Assembly: GCF_964340395.1 (NCBI RefSeq)
Contig: NC_135569.1
Span: 2,913,900-2,977,899 of the forward strand
Length of the DNA stretch: 64,000 nt
Direction: 5' to 3'
Origin: Glandiceps talaboti
Taxonomy: Eukaryota > Hemichordata > Enteropneusta > Spengelidae
Shown: positions 24,986 through 38,009 of the stretch, piece by piece
Layout: the number at the start of each line of letters is the position of its first letter
Numbering within the stretch: position 1 is the first letter of the stretch
The notes under the pieces: model-generated
Seen by the model: only the letters and a program-made list of their open reading frames with translations
Database searches by the model: none
Told to the model about the DNA's origin: nothing
Position numbers and translations under genes: made by a program

Positions 24986-25862
24986 TTAAAGAGACACAAG
25001 CAAAGTTTATAAGCTGCTTCTTACTCAAGTGAAAATACTTCAATAAAACTGCATTCCTGTATGATGTCGATGCACGTCTTCTATAACAGTATGACTGTTT
25101 TCTGACATTGTTAGAACAGTTGATTCCATACTAGGAATTTCCTAAACATTTTTGATATGTATGATAAATTTAATTTCATCATTGGATCGTTTATAAGTTA
25201 TATCCTGATACCAGGTTTGAGTTCAGTCAATTGCAAGTGATGTTGATGTATGCTTCAGTAGGTAGAAAACTATGAGTAACTACTTAATATGCTGCACAAC
25301 TATGCTCTGATACATAAAAACTCAGCATGTGTCCCTTTACATGTAAAGTCATTTAGAATAGTAAGCAACTTGTACTGGTATATATATTCAGGTTATTAAT
25401 GAATACATCTAAAATTTATGCCAAGTCACGGATATCATTTTGCCTTTCTGTCTGACTGAACGTTATCATATTGCAAGTTCTTTGTCTTCTACTGACACAT
25501 TATAAAATGACGATAATAAAGTACAGACCATGATTGCATATGGTTCAGAGTACAGGACACAGTATACACATACTTGGACACATCTACTTAGATACTTGCT
25601 AATGTAGCCCCCATCACATTGATCAATGGTTTTCAATGTCAGCTTGTTAGGCCAAGAAAAAAGAGCATTGTTTCTGGTCAGGACAGTTTGTCTAAAATGG
25701 TGCAACGCACAAATTTTTTTTTTTAATTCTCAACAAACCTGTCACTCAATCTACTATTTATGGCAGTTACTGTTCATTCTATTTAGTACTTTAGAGCAAG
25801 TGTGTATGTGGGGCAGATGTCATTTGCTTGTTCATAATTGGCTCTGCATTTGTCTTCACTGA

Positions 25863-26163
25863 AGTAGGGAGGGTTATTTTTGTGTTTCCCCATGGATCTG
25901 CAGACTGCATGGGCTTGACAAACACATACAAAAAAAGACCAACACCGGGGTATTTAAGTGATGCAGGGAGGGTTATTTTTGTGTTTCCCCATGGATCTGC
26001 AGACTTCATGGGCTTAACAAACACATACGAAAAAAGACCAACGCCGGGGTATTTAAGTGATGCAGGGAGGGTTATTTTTGTGTTTCCCCATGGATCTGCA
26101 GACTTCATGGGCTTGACAAACACATACAAAAAAAGACCAATGCTAGGGTATTTAAGTGATGCA
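25863..26163. repeat. 99-bp tandem repeat, 3 copies, open on both strands
   Basis: The units start at 25867, 25966 and 26065 with GGGAGGGTTATTTTTGTGTT and are >95% alike. As 99 is a multiple of 3, one plus frame (128 codons including the stop) and one minus frame stay open. Neither resembles a known domain or carries splice sites in phase. Treated as a noncoding minisatellite. Confidence 0.9.
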
Positions 26164-27111
26164 CATGGAACTGTTGTTGACACTGAGGTTTCAATTTCCC
26201 ATAAACCATAAACTGTAAAAGGTCATAATTTATTCTGTCGGTTTCGTGAAATTGATTAAATTGAAGTGTAATACAGTGTATTAGTAGTAATTCAAAATAC
26301 AAAATGGCTTGACCAAGTTTCACACCATCAGCAAGCTTTTTCAAGAAATTTGAATATAGTGTAATACAGTGTAAAATTCATAGCAATTACAACTGATTAA
26401 TTAATTGAGTAGGATAGATACACCTGCATAAAATCCCTTAGCATCATCAACATCAACTGTTATTACCTTTGAAAAAAATTAATAGTTTCACCCAAAAAAC
26501 AAACAAAATGTCAGTCACAATACCCCTTCTGTGAAACTTTGATGAAATATGTACCGACATGACTAGGGAAAGAAAATGGACATACTTACATGGAGGTTAA
26601 GAAGACAAAGAATTTCTGAAGTTTTTGTTTTAAATAAAATGTCTACAAAATGTTTAGGGTCAGTAGCTCAAAAGTACAGGAAGGGTTATTGGAAACACAT
26701 CTTTCTTTTTTTATTTATTTTTGTCCTAATACTGTAGAACCATATGGAAATGTCATTAGAAGTACTTTATTGTGGTATGAAAAAAACTAGATCACACATC
26801 CATAGAATTATTCAAAAGCAGCAAATAACCGGTAACCCGGTTTATGAATTGGTAAGTTTCACTTCACACAGCATGCACAATGAATAACGAAATATCACTT
26901 TCATTTCCTGTATCACTGAATAGATAAGATACTGATAGAGAATCCTCTTGGATTTGTCACCCTAACCTTTCTAAAGTTCAAGGCTATAAACATCAATACT
27001 AAACCAATTACTGAAACCGTTGGAGATGAAATTTTGATGAGGTCTAATTCATTCCATTAAACATATTTTAACACATAGTTAAATCAACATTTTTTTCTTT
27101 TGTACTCATAG

Positions 27112-27387
27112 AAAGTGGTAGCCTTTAAGGCTTGTGACCTGTAGTCCCATATTCCTGAACTGGAAACAGATTTCCTCTATTGGAAATATGTGTTATTAAA
27201 ATATTTTCAAGTCCCTAAATCTTCCATCCTTATCACATAATCAGTGGTAACCTGAGTGGGCTAACCTGAGTGGGCTACCAGCTGTAAATTATGGTTGCCC
27301 ATTGCAAGAATTGGTAGTCTGTGGACACAGGACTACTGCTGAATTGGTAGTCTGTGGGCATGGGACTACTTTTAATTTTGAGCCCTG
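27112..27387 (+). mobile_element. hAT-like MITE, copy 2
   Basis: It has the same body as 24665-24985 and keeps the right end TTTTAATTTTGAGCCCTG, the inverted counterpart of copy 1's left end. It carries a small internal duplication (CCTGAGTGGGCTA twice). The left end is truncated. Confidence 0.7.
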
Positions 27388-27519
27388 GTTATGGAAACTG
27401 ATCTGGATTCCATTATATAGTATTATTTGATAAGATAACAACTATTAGATTGGTTATTACACCATTACTAAGCCTTGGCTGCATACATACCTACTAATTT
27501 CAACATCAGGAGTCATCAG

Positions 27520-27985
27520 GACACCTGTATACCTAGTATATGAGACCATTTACTAAGCCTGCAAATAGGCATATTATTAAATGATGACATGGAACACATC
27601 AACACACCTGTATTTAACAGTATAGCCTAGAGTACACTCTACCCAAGGTATTTTACATTTAATTTTTATACTAATTATAGGACAGCCTGGAACATACACT
27701 ACAAGTACAAGATATTTTACTATTGACAAGTGTTATGTTTATACATCAACACATCTGCATTTAACAGCACAGCGTAGGATACACACTACCCAAGATATTT
27801 TACAGGACGACCTGGAACACACACTTCAAGACATTTTACTATTGATTAATGTTGTTTTACATCAACACACCTGCATTTAACAGCATAGCCTAGGGCACAC
27901 ACTTAACAAGACATTTTGCATTTTGCAGGACAACCTGGAACACACACTTCAAGATATTTTCTTCTTGGTTAATGTTATGTTATAT
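27520..27985. repeat. degenerate ~100-bp tandem array
   Basis: Repeated words are CATCAACACACCTGCATTTAA, CAGCATAGCCTAG, CCTGGAACACACACTTCAAG and ATATTTTACTATTGA, about five times with much divergence. Confidence 0.75.
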
Positions 27986-28253
27986 ATGTCTACATACAAA
28001 ATAGCAACAACACTGAATACAGGATCAAACATGGTAACAATTCAGAGATTTCTAGATCAATACACAGAACATATATACAATACAATTTACTTTTCCATGT
28101 AACCAAATGGGGTGAACCAATAGACCCTACACTGTATAGGTGAATACACATTGTTATAGCTAACAGTAACTTGTACATACATGTACATGTACAATGCAAA
28201 TCTACAACAACTTTTAACCAGTGTTTCTCCACAAAGGGTTTTGAGGGGTGCAC

Positions 28254-28342
28254 CACCCCTCTATTTGTGTTGGCCACCCCTCTATTTGTGTTGGCCACCC
28301 CTCTATTTGTGTTGGCCACCCCTTTATTTATGTTGGCCACCC
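28254..28342. repeat. 21-bp tandem repeat, about 4 copies
   Basis: The unit CCACCCCTCTATTTGTGTTGG is repeated head to tail; frames stay open because 21 is divisible by three. Confidence 0.92.
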
Positions 28343-28614
28343 TCTGTTTTTACCAAATTGGTTTATGCTATTTGAAATTGTAGAACTGAAATAATTTATT
28401 TATACATTTGTGTTTTTCTAATCCTGCCATGGCAACTGTCTTTTGCATGAACTTGATCTGAAGACAGTTTAATGGATCATTGCCAAAAATGGGAATTTAA
28501 TTAATTCTAAGCCTTTTTTTAATGGTCAAATATTATGATCTGAAATGTGTTAATGATATGCAAATCAATATGTAAATGAGGTCATCCCTGTCATTTTTAC
28601 AATTGTGGAGTAAT

Positions 28615-28880
28615 TGTGGTGAATACACACTGCTGTAACTAACATGTACATGTAATACAGAACTTCATGAATACACATACACTCTAGTTATAGCTAACAT
28701 GTATTTTGATAAACAATGCAAATTGAAAACTCAATTAATTTGAGTGAATACACATTGATATAACTAAATGTACATGCAATACACAACTTCATGAATACAT
28801 ACGTGTATATATATTCTGTTGTTATAGCTAATGTGTGTATTAGTGCAATTAATGGAACTCAATTAATTTGAGTGAATACA
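28615..28880. repeat. degenerate ~115-bp tandem repeat
   Basis: GTGAATACACATTG, TAACTAACATGTACATG, ACTTCATGAATACA and CTCAATTAATTTGA recur two to three times. Confidence 0.75.
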
Positions 28881-29094
28881 CATTGTTAAAATTAACATAT
28901 AGATGTAAATGTCAAATAGCTGTGAACTATTAAAACAATAAACATTTATATAATTCATGGATATGACATCAGAATATAAATCATAAAGCTACTAGTAATA
29001 GTACTAGTATATATATCCATCTTAAGTTTTATTTAAAGACGAGTTCATAAAGTGTAATAATTTGAGTTAAAAAAGAATCTTCATTAATATTAAT

Positions 29095-29345
29095 AATATT
29101 AATAATGTTAGTTTTTATATAGTGCTTTCCTACACTGTGCTGAAAGCGTTTTACAATTATTACTCCTGGCACGACCTGTATTTCCTCAACTCCCTGGAGA
29201 GAATACAAGCAATTGCAGCCTCTCTTTATAAGTGCATGGGATTAAAATTAAAACATCCACATTGTAATCTCTATCTTACTGTTCAGGTCCCCAATTTTAC
29301 AGCTGGGTTGACTAAGGCACAATTGTGGTTCAAATCTTAGTCACT
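29095..29345 (+). repeat. dispersed repeat fragment (TATATAGTGCTTTCC type)
   Basis: TTTTTATATAGTGCTTTCCT ... AAAGCGTTTTACAATTATTA resembles a repeat I know only as common in aquatic animal genomes, with the GCTTT and AAAGCG arms typical. The 72-codon open frame over it has no other support. The family assignment is from memory. Confidence 0.4.
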
Positions 29346-29691
29346 GTTACCGTAACACTAAATTCAATCGACTCAACACTCTGAATTTGACACTAAATAA
29401 TTTGTTTTGCCACGGTATTGGTGACTTTCTTGGCAATTATACTATCTGATGATTCCAATTTCATTTATTAATGAATTAATGACAGGGAATTTGATAACTA
29501 ATAAATAATACACTGTACTCCCCTAGTGTATGGAAGAAATACAGTATATATGTATGCGACTAAGGTTTTCATTTTACAAGTGATACATTTATTCAGTTTG
29601 ATACACAATAGTTACATTGTATTTAGCAATTGCCACATTACACTAATCAAGTCACACATGCATTTAGATTTTTTATAAATTTGAAATTTTT

Positions 29692-30110
29692 ACTTATCAA
29701 TATTTCATATAATATTCCTACATTGTAAAAATGTAATGTACAAAATTAATAATTTTCACTTATCAATATTTCATCTAATATTCCTACATTGTAAAAATGT
29801 AATGTACAAATTAATAAATTTCACTTATCAATATTTCATCTAATATTCCTACATTGTAAAAATGTAATGTACAAATTAATAAATTTCACTTATCAATATT
29901 TCATCTAATATTCCTACATTGTAAAAATGTAATGTACAAATTAATAAATTTCACTTATCAATATTTAATTTAATATTCCTACATTGTAAAAATGTAATGT
30001 ACAAATTAATAAATTTCACTTATCAATATTTAATTTAATATTCCTACATTGTAAAAATGTAATGTACAAATTAATAAATTTCACTTATCAATATTTAATT
30101 TCATATTTGA
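29692..30110. repeat. 65-bp AT-rich minisatellite, about 6.5 copies
   Basis: The unit starts CACTTATCAATATTTCATCT and contains ACATTGTAAAAATGTAATGT, a short palindrome. Copies begin at 29692, 29757, 29822, 29887, 29952, 30017 and 30082. Confidence 0.95.
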
Positions 30111-30589
30111 GTTATATTTGTAAATTTAATTTCCGAGCTAAATAACTCAATTTACTATTTTTGTTAGTTGTCACATACATTTCATGGTATAATATTGTAC
30201 ACTTTATTTGTAATCAGACATATACAGACAACGTACTTTAATGAGTTTAGTGTTTATTCAGCCAGGATGGGTTAACAGCTGCATATTATGTGGCATAGTA
30301 TTCAGCATAGTATACATATTGTTACTCTTTCGTGCCATGAACAATTCCTGAATGGAACTTTTTACCCATCAACATCAAGGAAGTGCAATCTAGTACTGCT
30401 TTTAAACAGTGTCTATAATCCCTGGATGTCAAGTCAGTAGTTCAACATTCGCATTATTACAACTAACTTGCTTCCAGCTACCTCAACAGTGTATTATGTA
30501 CCTGTGTATGTGATAATCCGTACTCAGATGTTTACACAGTATTCTGATACAGAAACAGATACTTGCCAAGTTGCCACCATCTTATTCCC

Positions 30590-30690
30590 TCACACACACG
30601 CGTGTACACACACACACATGCACGCACACGCACACAGACACACACACACACACATACACATACACACACCCACCCACCCACCCACCCCAA
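30590..30690. repeat. CA/CCCA microsatellite
   Basis: CA-rich run ending in CCCACCCACC. It lies ~60 bp inside the intron next to the RERE-like start exon; its minus-strand translation is an artefact that extends the exon frame. Confidence 0.92.
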
Positions 30691-30744
30691 TCATAATACC
30701 ATTAACACTTACAATAAAACACGACTTGTGAAAAGTACACTTAC

Positions 30745-31109
30745 CTCCAGGTCGATATTTCATTTTTTCATCACTGACAAATAAGACAATTTCTCCTTCT
30801 TTATTCATGGTAATTTTTCCTTTTCTGATCTTCTTTCCATAATACGAACTGAGTGCGTCATGTTCCTCAAAGTCTCTATCATCTTGGATACTTTTTCGTC
30901 GTCGTTTTAAGGGCGATTCCTCCGAATCTTTCTTCTCCGCCATGGTATATGGAATGTTTCACCGAGTGATTTGTTCTTATCCGAGAGTGTACATGTGTCA
31001 ACACTTGCCTTCAAATCTACTACACTTCCCACGTTGACTACTGCCAGTTGTCAATACTTGCACACTTCCTGAATTGAATGCTCTCCAGTAAGCCTGTCAA
31101 TAATCAGAC
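30745..31109 (-). CDS. RERE: RERE-like exon with start codon (CDS 30745-30943, 5'UTR 30944-31109)
   Basis: The ATG at 30943-30941 sits in a strong context (ACC ATG G) and opens 66 codons plus one base. The N-terminus is charged: MAEKKDSEESPLKRRRKS, with a basic KRRRK cluster at residues 13-17 that could be a nuclear localisation signal. It ends in MKYRPG, the first strand of the BAH domain. The donor is CTGGAG|GTAAGTG at 30745/30744, phase 1. Upstream lies a good acceptor, a pyrimidine-rich stretch ending CCCTCAG at 31110, so about 166 bp of 5'UTR shares this exon and a noncoding exon probably lies further right. Start and donor are clear; the acceptor is inferred. Confidence 0.85.
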
Positions 31110-31599
31110 CTGAGGGTAGAAGGAAATAGACAATTGTTATCAATCTTTGAATAGACACACATAGTAACATATGTCGGTAATACAAGGCTATAAATGTGCT
31201 TGAAAGATATAAAACACATGTACATACCAATAAAAGTAGAATTTATTACAAACTGACTTGCCTGGAATGACATCCATACAATTTATAGATATACAATGTG
31301 TGTATGTCTAAATACAAAATGTATGTCTTCATATTCTTATACTTGGCTTAGTATCCTTCCAATCCAAATGGAGAAAAAACCAACATCATCCTCTTTCTGC
31401 TTAACCTCCTCCTCCTCAGCATACACTTTGAACTTTCCGATCTCCCCTCCACTTTCCTTTTCTACCTTTCTTTACCCTCTCCCTCTCACCCAGTCACTCA
31501 CACACATACACACACACAGTTACACACACATACACTGTACATACAAACGTGTGCATACATATGTACGTATATACATGAACATGTGTACATACACATGTA

Positions 31600-31605
31600 C
31601 ATACA

Positions 31606-31671
<66 letters not shown>
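31600..31671. repeat. CA microsatellite
   Basis: About 30 CA units, preceded by ATACACATGTACATACACG words. Confidence 0.95.
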
Positions 31672-31674
<3 letters not shown>

Positions 31675-32070
31675 TCTCTCTCACTATTTCAGTATATGCA
31701 TTTAAAGTTTATCCTCACTCCCTCACACTTTTTCTTAGATGACTGTTTTGTGACCACAGATCTTTTCATTTCTATCGCATCCCAAACATATAAATGCGGA
31801 TATTTCTCTCCAATGAAATGTTACAATCAAAAGTAACTGTTACTAGTAATAACTGTTGATAATGAAAGCACTAGAGGTCAGACATATAATTGTACATATT
31901 TATCATACTCATTAAATCAACTCTATGTAATTGATATTGGCACTTAGCATGTTGCTATGGTGATATCTTCATGTATACTGCAAAGATGTATCTGTACAGA
32001 TATCAGTGAGGAGTCGCTTAAACTATTACCATACATAATTGAATCTGTGATGTAGCGGCGTATCCCCGCG

Positions 32071-32210
32071 CTAGTGAAAGCACAGTGCTAACACCATCCT
32101 CGCCATCATACCCAGGCTGCCATGTTGTACTCTCCCCACTCTAGTGAAAGCACAATGCTAACACCATCCTCGCCATCATACCCAGGCCGCCATGCTGTAC
32201 TCTCCCTGCT
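32071..32210. repeat. 70-bp direct duplication
   Basis: Two copies starting CTAGTGAAAGCACAGTGCTA with CACCATCCTCGCCATCATAC, about 95% alike. Confidence 0.92.
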
Positions 32211-32635
32211 AAACACCGTGCTTGCCACCCAGACCATAATACTTTGCACTTTTCTACCATAGTACTTTCATATGAAGAGAAATGGTTGATCCCAATGTGC
32301 ATGTGTTAAATATAAACATATACAGAGTACTTGGATCATTCTGGCAGAAGACACAGATCCAGTTAAACACTGAAGGACAAGTCAAGTGATTGTCCTAAAC
32401 ATGTCTGTCTCAATCAAAAGTGGAAGAAGAGAACTTATGTATTGATCTTCCAATTGCATGATGAACATGTCAAGAGTATAGGCTGATCATTATGCAAATT
32501 ATCACGTTATTATGCAAATTAGCCACCACCCTTGCAATCTATCCAGGGTAGAACACTGAAGAGCATGAACTATCACACAGTCATAACCTGTGTGTCCCCT
32601 AATGTAATAAAAGACAATTAATTATATGCGAGTCA

Positions 32636-32830
32636 AAATGATAAATACCAGATTTCTTGTGAGTCATTACAAAGTAAGGGATCGGGAACACAAAAAATTT
32701 GTACACCGCTACATGTATCAATTGGCTTAGAGCGCACACTGGTTATATACTTTAATAAGTTATCACTAAATCTCACAAGAAATTGCATCGTCCCATCAAT
32801 TGGCTTAGAGTGCACACTGGTTATATATAC
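32636..32830. mobile_element. dispersed repeat family C copy
   Basis: Contains TTTCTTGTGAGTCATTACA and CAATTGGCTTAGAGCGCACA, shared with 40448-40681 and 41484-41650. A ~65-bp part is tandemly repeated inside this copy. Confidence 0.7.
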
Positions 32831-35800
32831 TTAAATTATCGATCAATCTCTTAATCTCACAAGAAATCGCTCCGGGTCAATGGCCCAATAAATTGGGCAT
32901 ACTACTGGCTATATGCTTTGTTGTTATCTTTAAAGTTTCAACCCCATTGTGATAAATTTACAACATTCTACAGGGTGACTTTTCACCTATACATTACAAG
33001 AATGTAAGAGGTACAAAATGTACATGGCATTATGTTAAGTGATAATAGGAAATATTACTTAGTCATGAGTTCCCAATGTAATCAACCAGGTATGCCCACC
33101 ACAGTTTGGTGCAAGACATACAGATCTATATTATATCAAGAAGGTTGGAAGTCCTTCCTATCTCCATGATTAATGTGCATGTACCAGATCCCTCTTCCCC
33201 TGCCCTTTGTTCCAATAATTCCCTTCATGTCTAAAATCTTAGCAAAAGCAATCCCTCTCCTCTATATCATACATATGGTCTATGTATACATGACGTAGAC
33301 ACTTCAGAAAAGAGCTGTTAAACCATAATGGTTCCACTCACACTAGGCAATATGAATAGTATAACCCACACTAGTGGATGTGGATTGCAGTTATTAGTGA
33401 TCTTATCCCTTGGTACTGCTATGTAATAACACAGGTCATCACACAAAGTGCTTGTGATAATTCTCTAAATTCCTGGAGAAAATTCCAGGGAAACTGGATT
33501 ACAGGAAGTTAGCATACCTAATAAACCTACAGAGATATACATATAAAAGTATACTTATTTACCGAGATGTGTATAATGGATCTATTTCACTCAATATGAT
33601 AAGCCATCCAATATTGTCATTGTATCTAGAGTGAACAAAGCCACCACCATCAAATATTCATACAAAGCTGTTTCACGTTTACTTACATACAATAGATGTA
33701 TGTATAATGTAGATAGTTAGACGATCCATACACCATACAAATATACATATATATACAGCCCAGTATACATGTACAATCTCCTGGGACGAACCATTTACAG
33801 TTTACAGTGTAGTTGGGTCCTGTGTTTCCATGAACAGTCTACCACCTTAGCTTATCCCTTGAAATTCAACTAAATAAACAAAGTACAGTGCACATCAACA
33901 CACTTGTATGGTTGCATCTAGGCCACACAAAAGAATCTCCTATCCTTTACACTGAATACATACAAGCTAATATCTGCGATCAATATGAGACAAATGCCTC
34001 CGTTACTGTGATAGCCCTGACTCCTTTATAACGACAATCATTAATAACGCACATAGTTGACAAAGGAACCAGTTAATAGCTATATAGAGAGAGTGAGGTA
34101 GTTCTCAAACTGAACTGTCCAGGCTGTCAATTACCCTGTTGGGTAGGGTACATTTGTAGATATGGCTAAAAGAACACGAGTCAAACACACTATTGACAAG
34201 CTCACCTCAATGTTAACAATCTGCCAAGCCTTGGGTCCTTCTAGCTGATGGGCTAACCATGCATCAATGCATCTATTATGAGTAGGTTGTGATAAACCTA
34301 CACTGAATGGGCATCGAATTGTAAAGCTAAACAAAGCCGTTAACTGTACACGTTGAGTACCGCCTGCCTCAATTAATAGCGCCACAGTACCAACACTAAA
34401 TCACCATTCAGCACACTTTGTAGTTTATGTGTCTACAAGAAATGAATTATACTATTATTTTTACCTGTCTTTTCACATTCGTCTCAAGACAGCACTACAA
34501 AATGTGCTCCTGCACCGTGTTAACGATACGCAGTGTGTTCCTGCCTTGTTATTATCCCTGGTAATGTGAATTGATTGGGTGATTATTGGTGCCCGCATGA
34601 ACAGACCTGTGATCACAAAGTGATAATATACACAGTGGAGCAACTGTATGCATATTTACCCTGACTCTTTCTATACCCGACAACAAAGAGATTTCCATTG
34701 ATATAGATCACAGTGAACAAATAGCATAATGTTACCCTTTATGACATCAAGCAATTTAACCTGTACACTTCGACTCATACATTGCCCTACTACCATAACC
34801 TTTCCACGACAAATCATACTCACTTTCTACAATAATTATTCATTTCTTTTGTTAGACTCATATCTATGCTGAAAACCTAAAGTCAAAATACCAGTTTCTC
34901 TTCATTTTGTTGACATTTCATCTCATAAACCATAACCCATGATGAACACCGACACACTCAGAGTAAAAGGCAGATCATGTTTAGTTCTAATACACGCAAG
35001 AGACTGAAACAACCTCTCTTTCTCTTATTTTCACAAATGTTAGTTGCCGCCAGTCCCTCCTTTGAAAATGGAATATCCATCTCTTAAATGATGATAACAT
35101 TTGTAATCAAAAGTTCAATAGATATCATATTAATAACGGCTGACATAAATCAGATTAAATCATGATATTGAATAACTGAATAATGTACTATCGTTTCATA
35201 TACATGTTTTTATGAATAGCGCTTACTTTTAACTATATTCTCATAGCCTAATATGTGGTGATGCTAACACAATTTACTTCCCTGATACAGGCAAGCTATA
35301 GAATTACTCACGGCTCTGCGATCTCTCTCCTGTGTGGAATTTTTTTCGGTGTGACCCCTGGACAATTAATGGAATATTCTGAAATAAGCCTGCTACACTG
35401 TGACTATTTTGTATGCATGCTTGTTACAGTGTATCCAATCTCAATACCAATTTGATACAGTTTATTCATTTCACTCAATGTACGTCAGTTGGCGTACATC
35501 GATTGTCACTCAGATTACAGCCTTCACTCAGATTACACACTGTACGTATACATTAAGTGATGTACAATCGAGTACTACCAACAACGGTGATTGCGACTTT
35601 ACATTATAACAGACTGTGGTATTCTGACAAGAAAGAGCTATTGTGATATCGACAACATAGGAATGTTTTTAAGGATGTTTTCATGTGGTCATTTCTTGCT
35701 TTGCGAAGTCAATTTGTTAGATCCATTTCAATGATTCAAATATGTCACATCTGCAACATGTACATTCGTCTTGGAAAGCACAAACTACAAGTAGATCAAT

Positions 35801-37387
35801 AGAACAATTACTTACCCTGTCCTAACTAAATGCTCAGAATAAAGCATATAACATACGGCACATGTACTATTCTGTTTATTCCTCTGCCAGCTTCCGTAAT
35901 TTTACATCAAGAAAACCAAATCAACATGCTCCGATTTCATAGTTAAATGGTGGTATGTTACCTTGACATACAAAACATGGAAATCTTGGCCAATGAAGGA
36001 TAAATCCCTGAAGCAAATCAGCCGGCGGTTGGATTTGGAAACTGGAATCCCGTAGTCTATTCACACTAATACAATATGGAATCCTTTTAGAGTTGGGTAT
36101 TGTTCAACTTAGCTGGAATCCCTGCTAACCTGCATGTCGTTAGATTTGTTGTACAACACAGCATACATTCCATGCTGTTGTTTGCGACACATATATTCAA
36201 ATTAGTCCGTACTTTGAATAGTAAAATCCTGGATTATCGAGGGTGACTATAACAGTCAACAAAGATAGTATGTTTTGCGTCAGTGTTTTCGTAAGGAACT
36301 ATAAGGAGGTAAAAACAACTTGAATTCCCTGCAGCTTGAAAGGTTCCCTGCCAAACTGTGGTGGTATCGTAATCTATTTATAAACAACCCTCTCCCCTTG
36401 TAATTTAAGCAGATTTCCCTCTCTCTTGATATTATAGTTGTAAAACATCAAAACCTCTGTTAAAACAATGAAAGCTTTGTTATCTTGTCCCCCTATTGTT
36501 TACCCATTAACTCACAATAGACTGATAACTATGTAAACAAGAGTACTTCTTTAATACTAATGACTTTCTCCTTAAATACTGAACAATAGCTGGAAACTAT
36601 GTGTGAATGACGTGTGCACAAAACAAACACTGATGAAAAAATCAATGTGAACTACACATGGTCGAAACTTACACAATGTATTAAAATTGGACGAAACTTT
36701 GATGACAATTATAATTATAATTTATTATATGTGAACCATAATTGGACAATTCTTTTGTCAGTGTCACATGATTCCAGTGACAAGTCATGTGACTATTAGA
36801 CTGGTGAACAAGTCCACAGCTGTGGACAAAAGCTTCAGTTCTTCGTTTTCACTAATTATCAATCAAGTCAACCAGAATCTACATTGACAAGATATGGTAA
36901 CAGAAATATCTGGATATTACCCCTACATATAAAATGTCATACACAAGCAATTACCTGTCCCACTGTGAAAATGACCAACCAAAGTCCAACTGGGAAATAC
37001 GTGCTCACAATTGTACATTACCATTACTGTAAAACAGCTCACCTACAGTGTATTCAGTTAACTTTACCCTCTTGGCATGATTCAATCATACAACATAAAT
37101 GTACACCTACGAAGAAATCTGCTCCTCAAGGTTGGCTTTTAACAAAAATTACTTTCATAGTAACATACTGTAGACCACTTTGAATTTGGACAGCAAGTGT
37201 ATTTATATTGATGGGTGATAAGATTGAAAAATAACTCAAACAGAGGTACCTTTTAAGTTTTATATAACACTTTTTAACCCATCCCAAACAAACATTTAAA
37301 TGCATAAAACCAATTTTTTTTTCCAAAACTCCCACTTTCTAACCAAATGTCCATCCAAAGTGTCCTAAAGTCTCTGTCTGTCTCTGT

Positions 37388-37503
37388 CTGTATGTATGTA
37401 TGTATGTATGTATGTATGTATGTATGTATGTATGTATGTATGTATGTATGTATGTACGTACATATGCACGCATGTATGTATGTATGCATGTATGTATGTA
37501 TGT
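37388..37503. repeat. TATG microsatellite
   Basis: About 28 tetranucleotide units with a few GTAC/GCA interruptions. Confidence 0.95.
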
Positions 37504-38009
37504 GTATATTTTAGATTATCAACAAATGTATATACCCAAGGTATATCGGGATATTAATAATATGCTGTCAACAAATCTGTCTTTCAATTTAATATCTAAG
37601 GTATGTATAAGGATGACACTGTATATACATCCATTCATTCACTCAATGACTACAGTATGTCAACCTGGAGCTATCATTCAGACATTCCATATCAATGTAA
37701 AACAAATCAGCATGTAAGGTACACACACTATTAGCAGTGATACATTACATTATCAATACTATATTTATATGGCCTTCATTTCATGGTCTAATTAATCACA
37801 TACATGTACTTAATCTACAATGCCTGACTGCTGACATATAGTTAACACTTGTTACCTTGAAGGCTTTCATGACATACATGTACTTTAACACTCTTTAGGT
37901 TGAAGGCTTTTATGGCATATACTCTTTTTAACTCTTTACGCTTTGTGACATTTAGTATACATGACAGTAATAGCAATACTGTTTACGTTTAGATAAGGGA
38001 CATAGTCTG

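Larger units (their letters stand above)
14124..30744. other. RERE-like intron (16.6 kb)
   Basis: This intron lies between the start-codon exon and the first internal BAH exon. It is mostly tandem arrays and MITE-like elements, listed separately. Stretches 16.9-18.1, 19.1-20.0, 22.4-23.4, 24.99-25.86 and 26.2-27.1 kb hold unremarkable AT-rich sequence without a recognisable exon, although short open frames occur by chance. Confidence 0.7.
4528..31109 (-). other. RERE: RERE/atrophin-like gene (5' part, runs off left edge)
   Basis: Four coding exons on the minus strand join with matching phases (1, 0, 1, then 2 at the edge) and read continuously through a BAH domain. The wording matches arginine-glutamic acid dipeptide repeat protein (RERE; fly Atrophin/Grunge): YRPGDNVYIESQR, then TPYFICGIQEF, then [16 protein letters not shown], then QDRHIEN, then KGRELFISD. 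RERE proteins are nuclear corepressors. BAH, ELM2, SANT and GATA-type zinc-finger modules recruit histone deacetylases and are followed by an atrophin tail. Only the N-terminus and most of the BAH domain are here; the exon after 4528 and all later domains lie beyond base 1. Introns are about 16.6, 8.3 and 1.0 kb and full of tandem repeats. Human RERE isoforms carry an extra segment between the second and third BAH pieces, which this gene lacks. MTA proteins are a more distant alternative, but the SEVPDSVYQ stretch favours RERE. Confidence 0.9.

Noticed and set aside
29122-29340. 72-codon ORF with MLSYTVLKAFYNYY
   Set aside because: It lies on a dispersed repeat fragment; open frame attributed to that.
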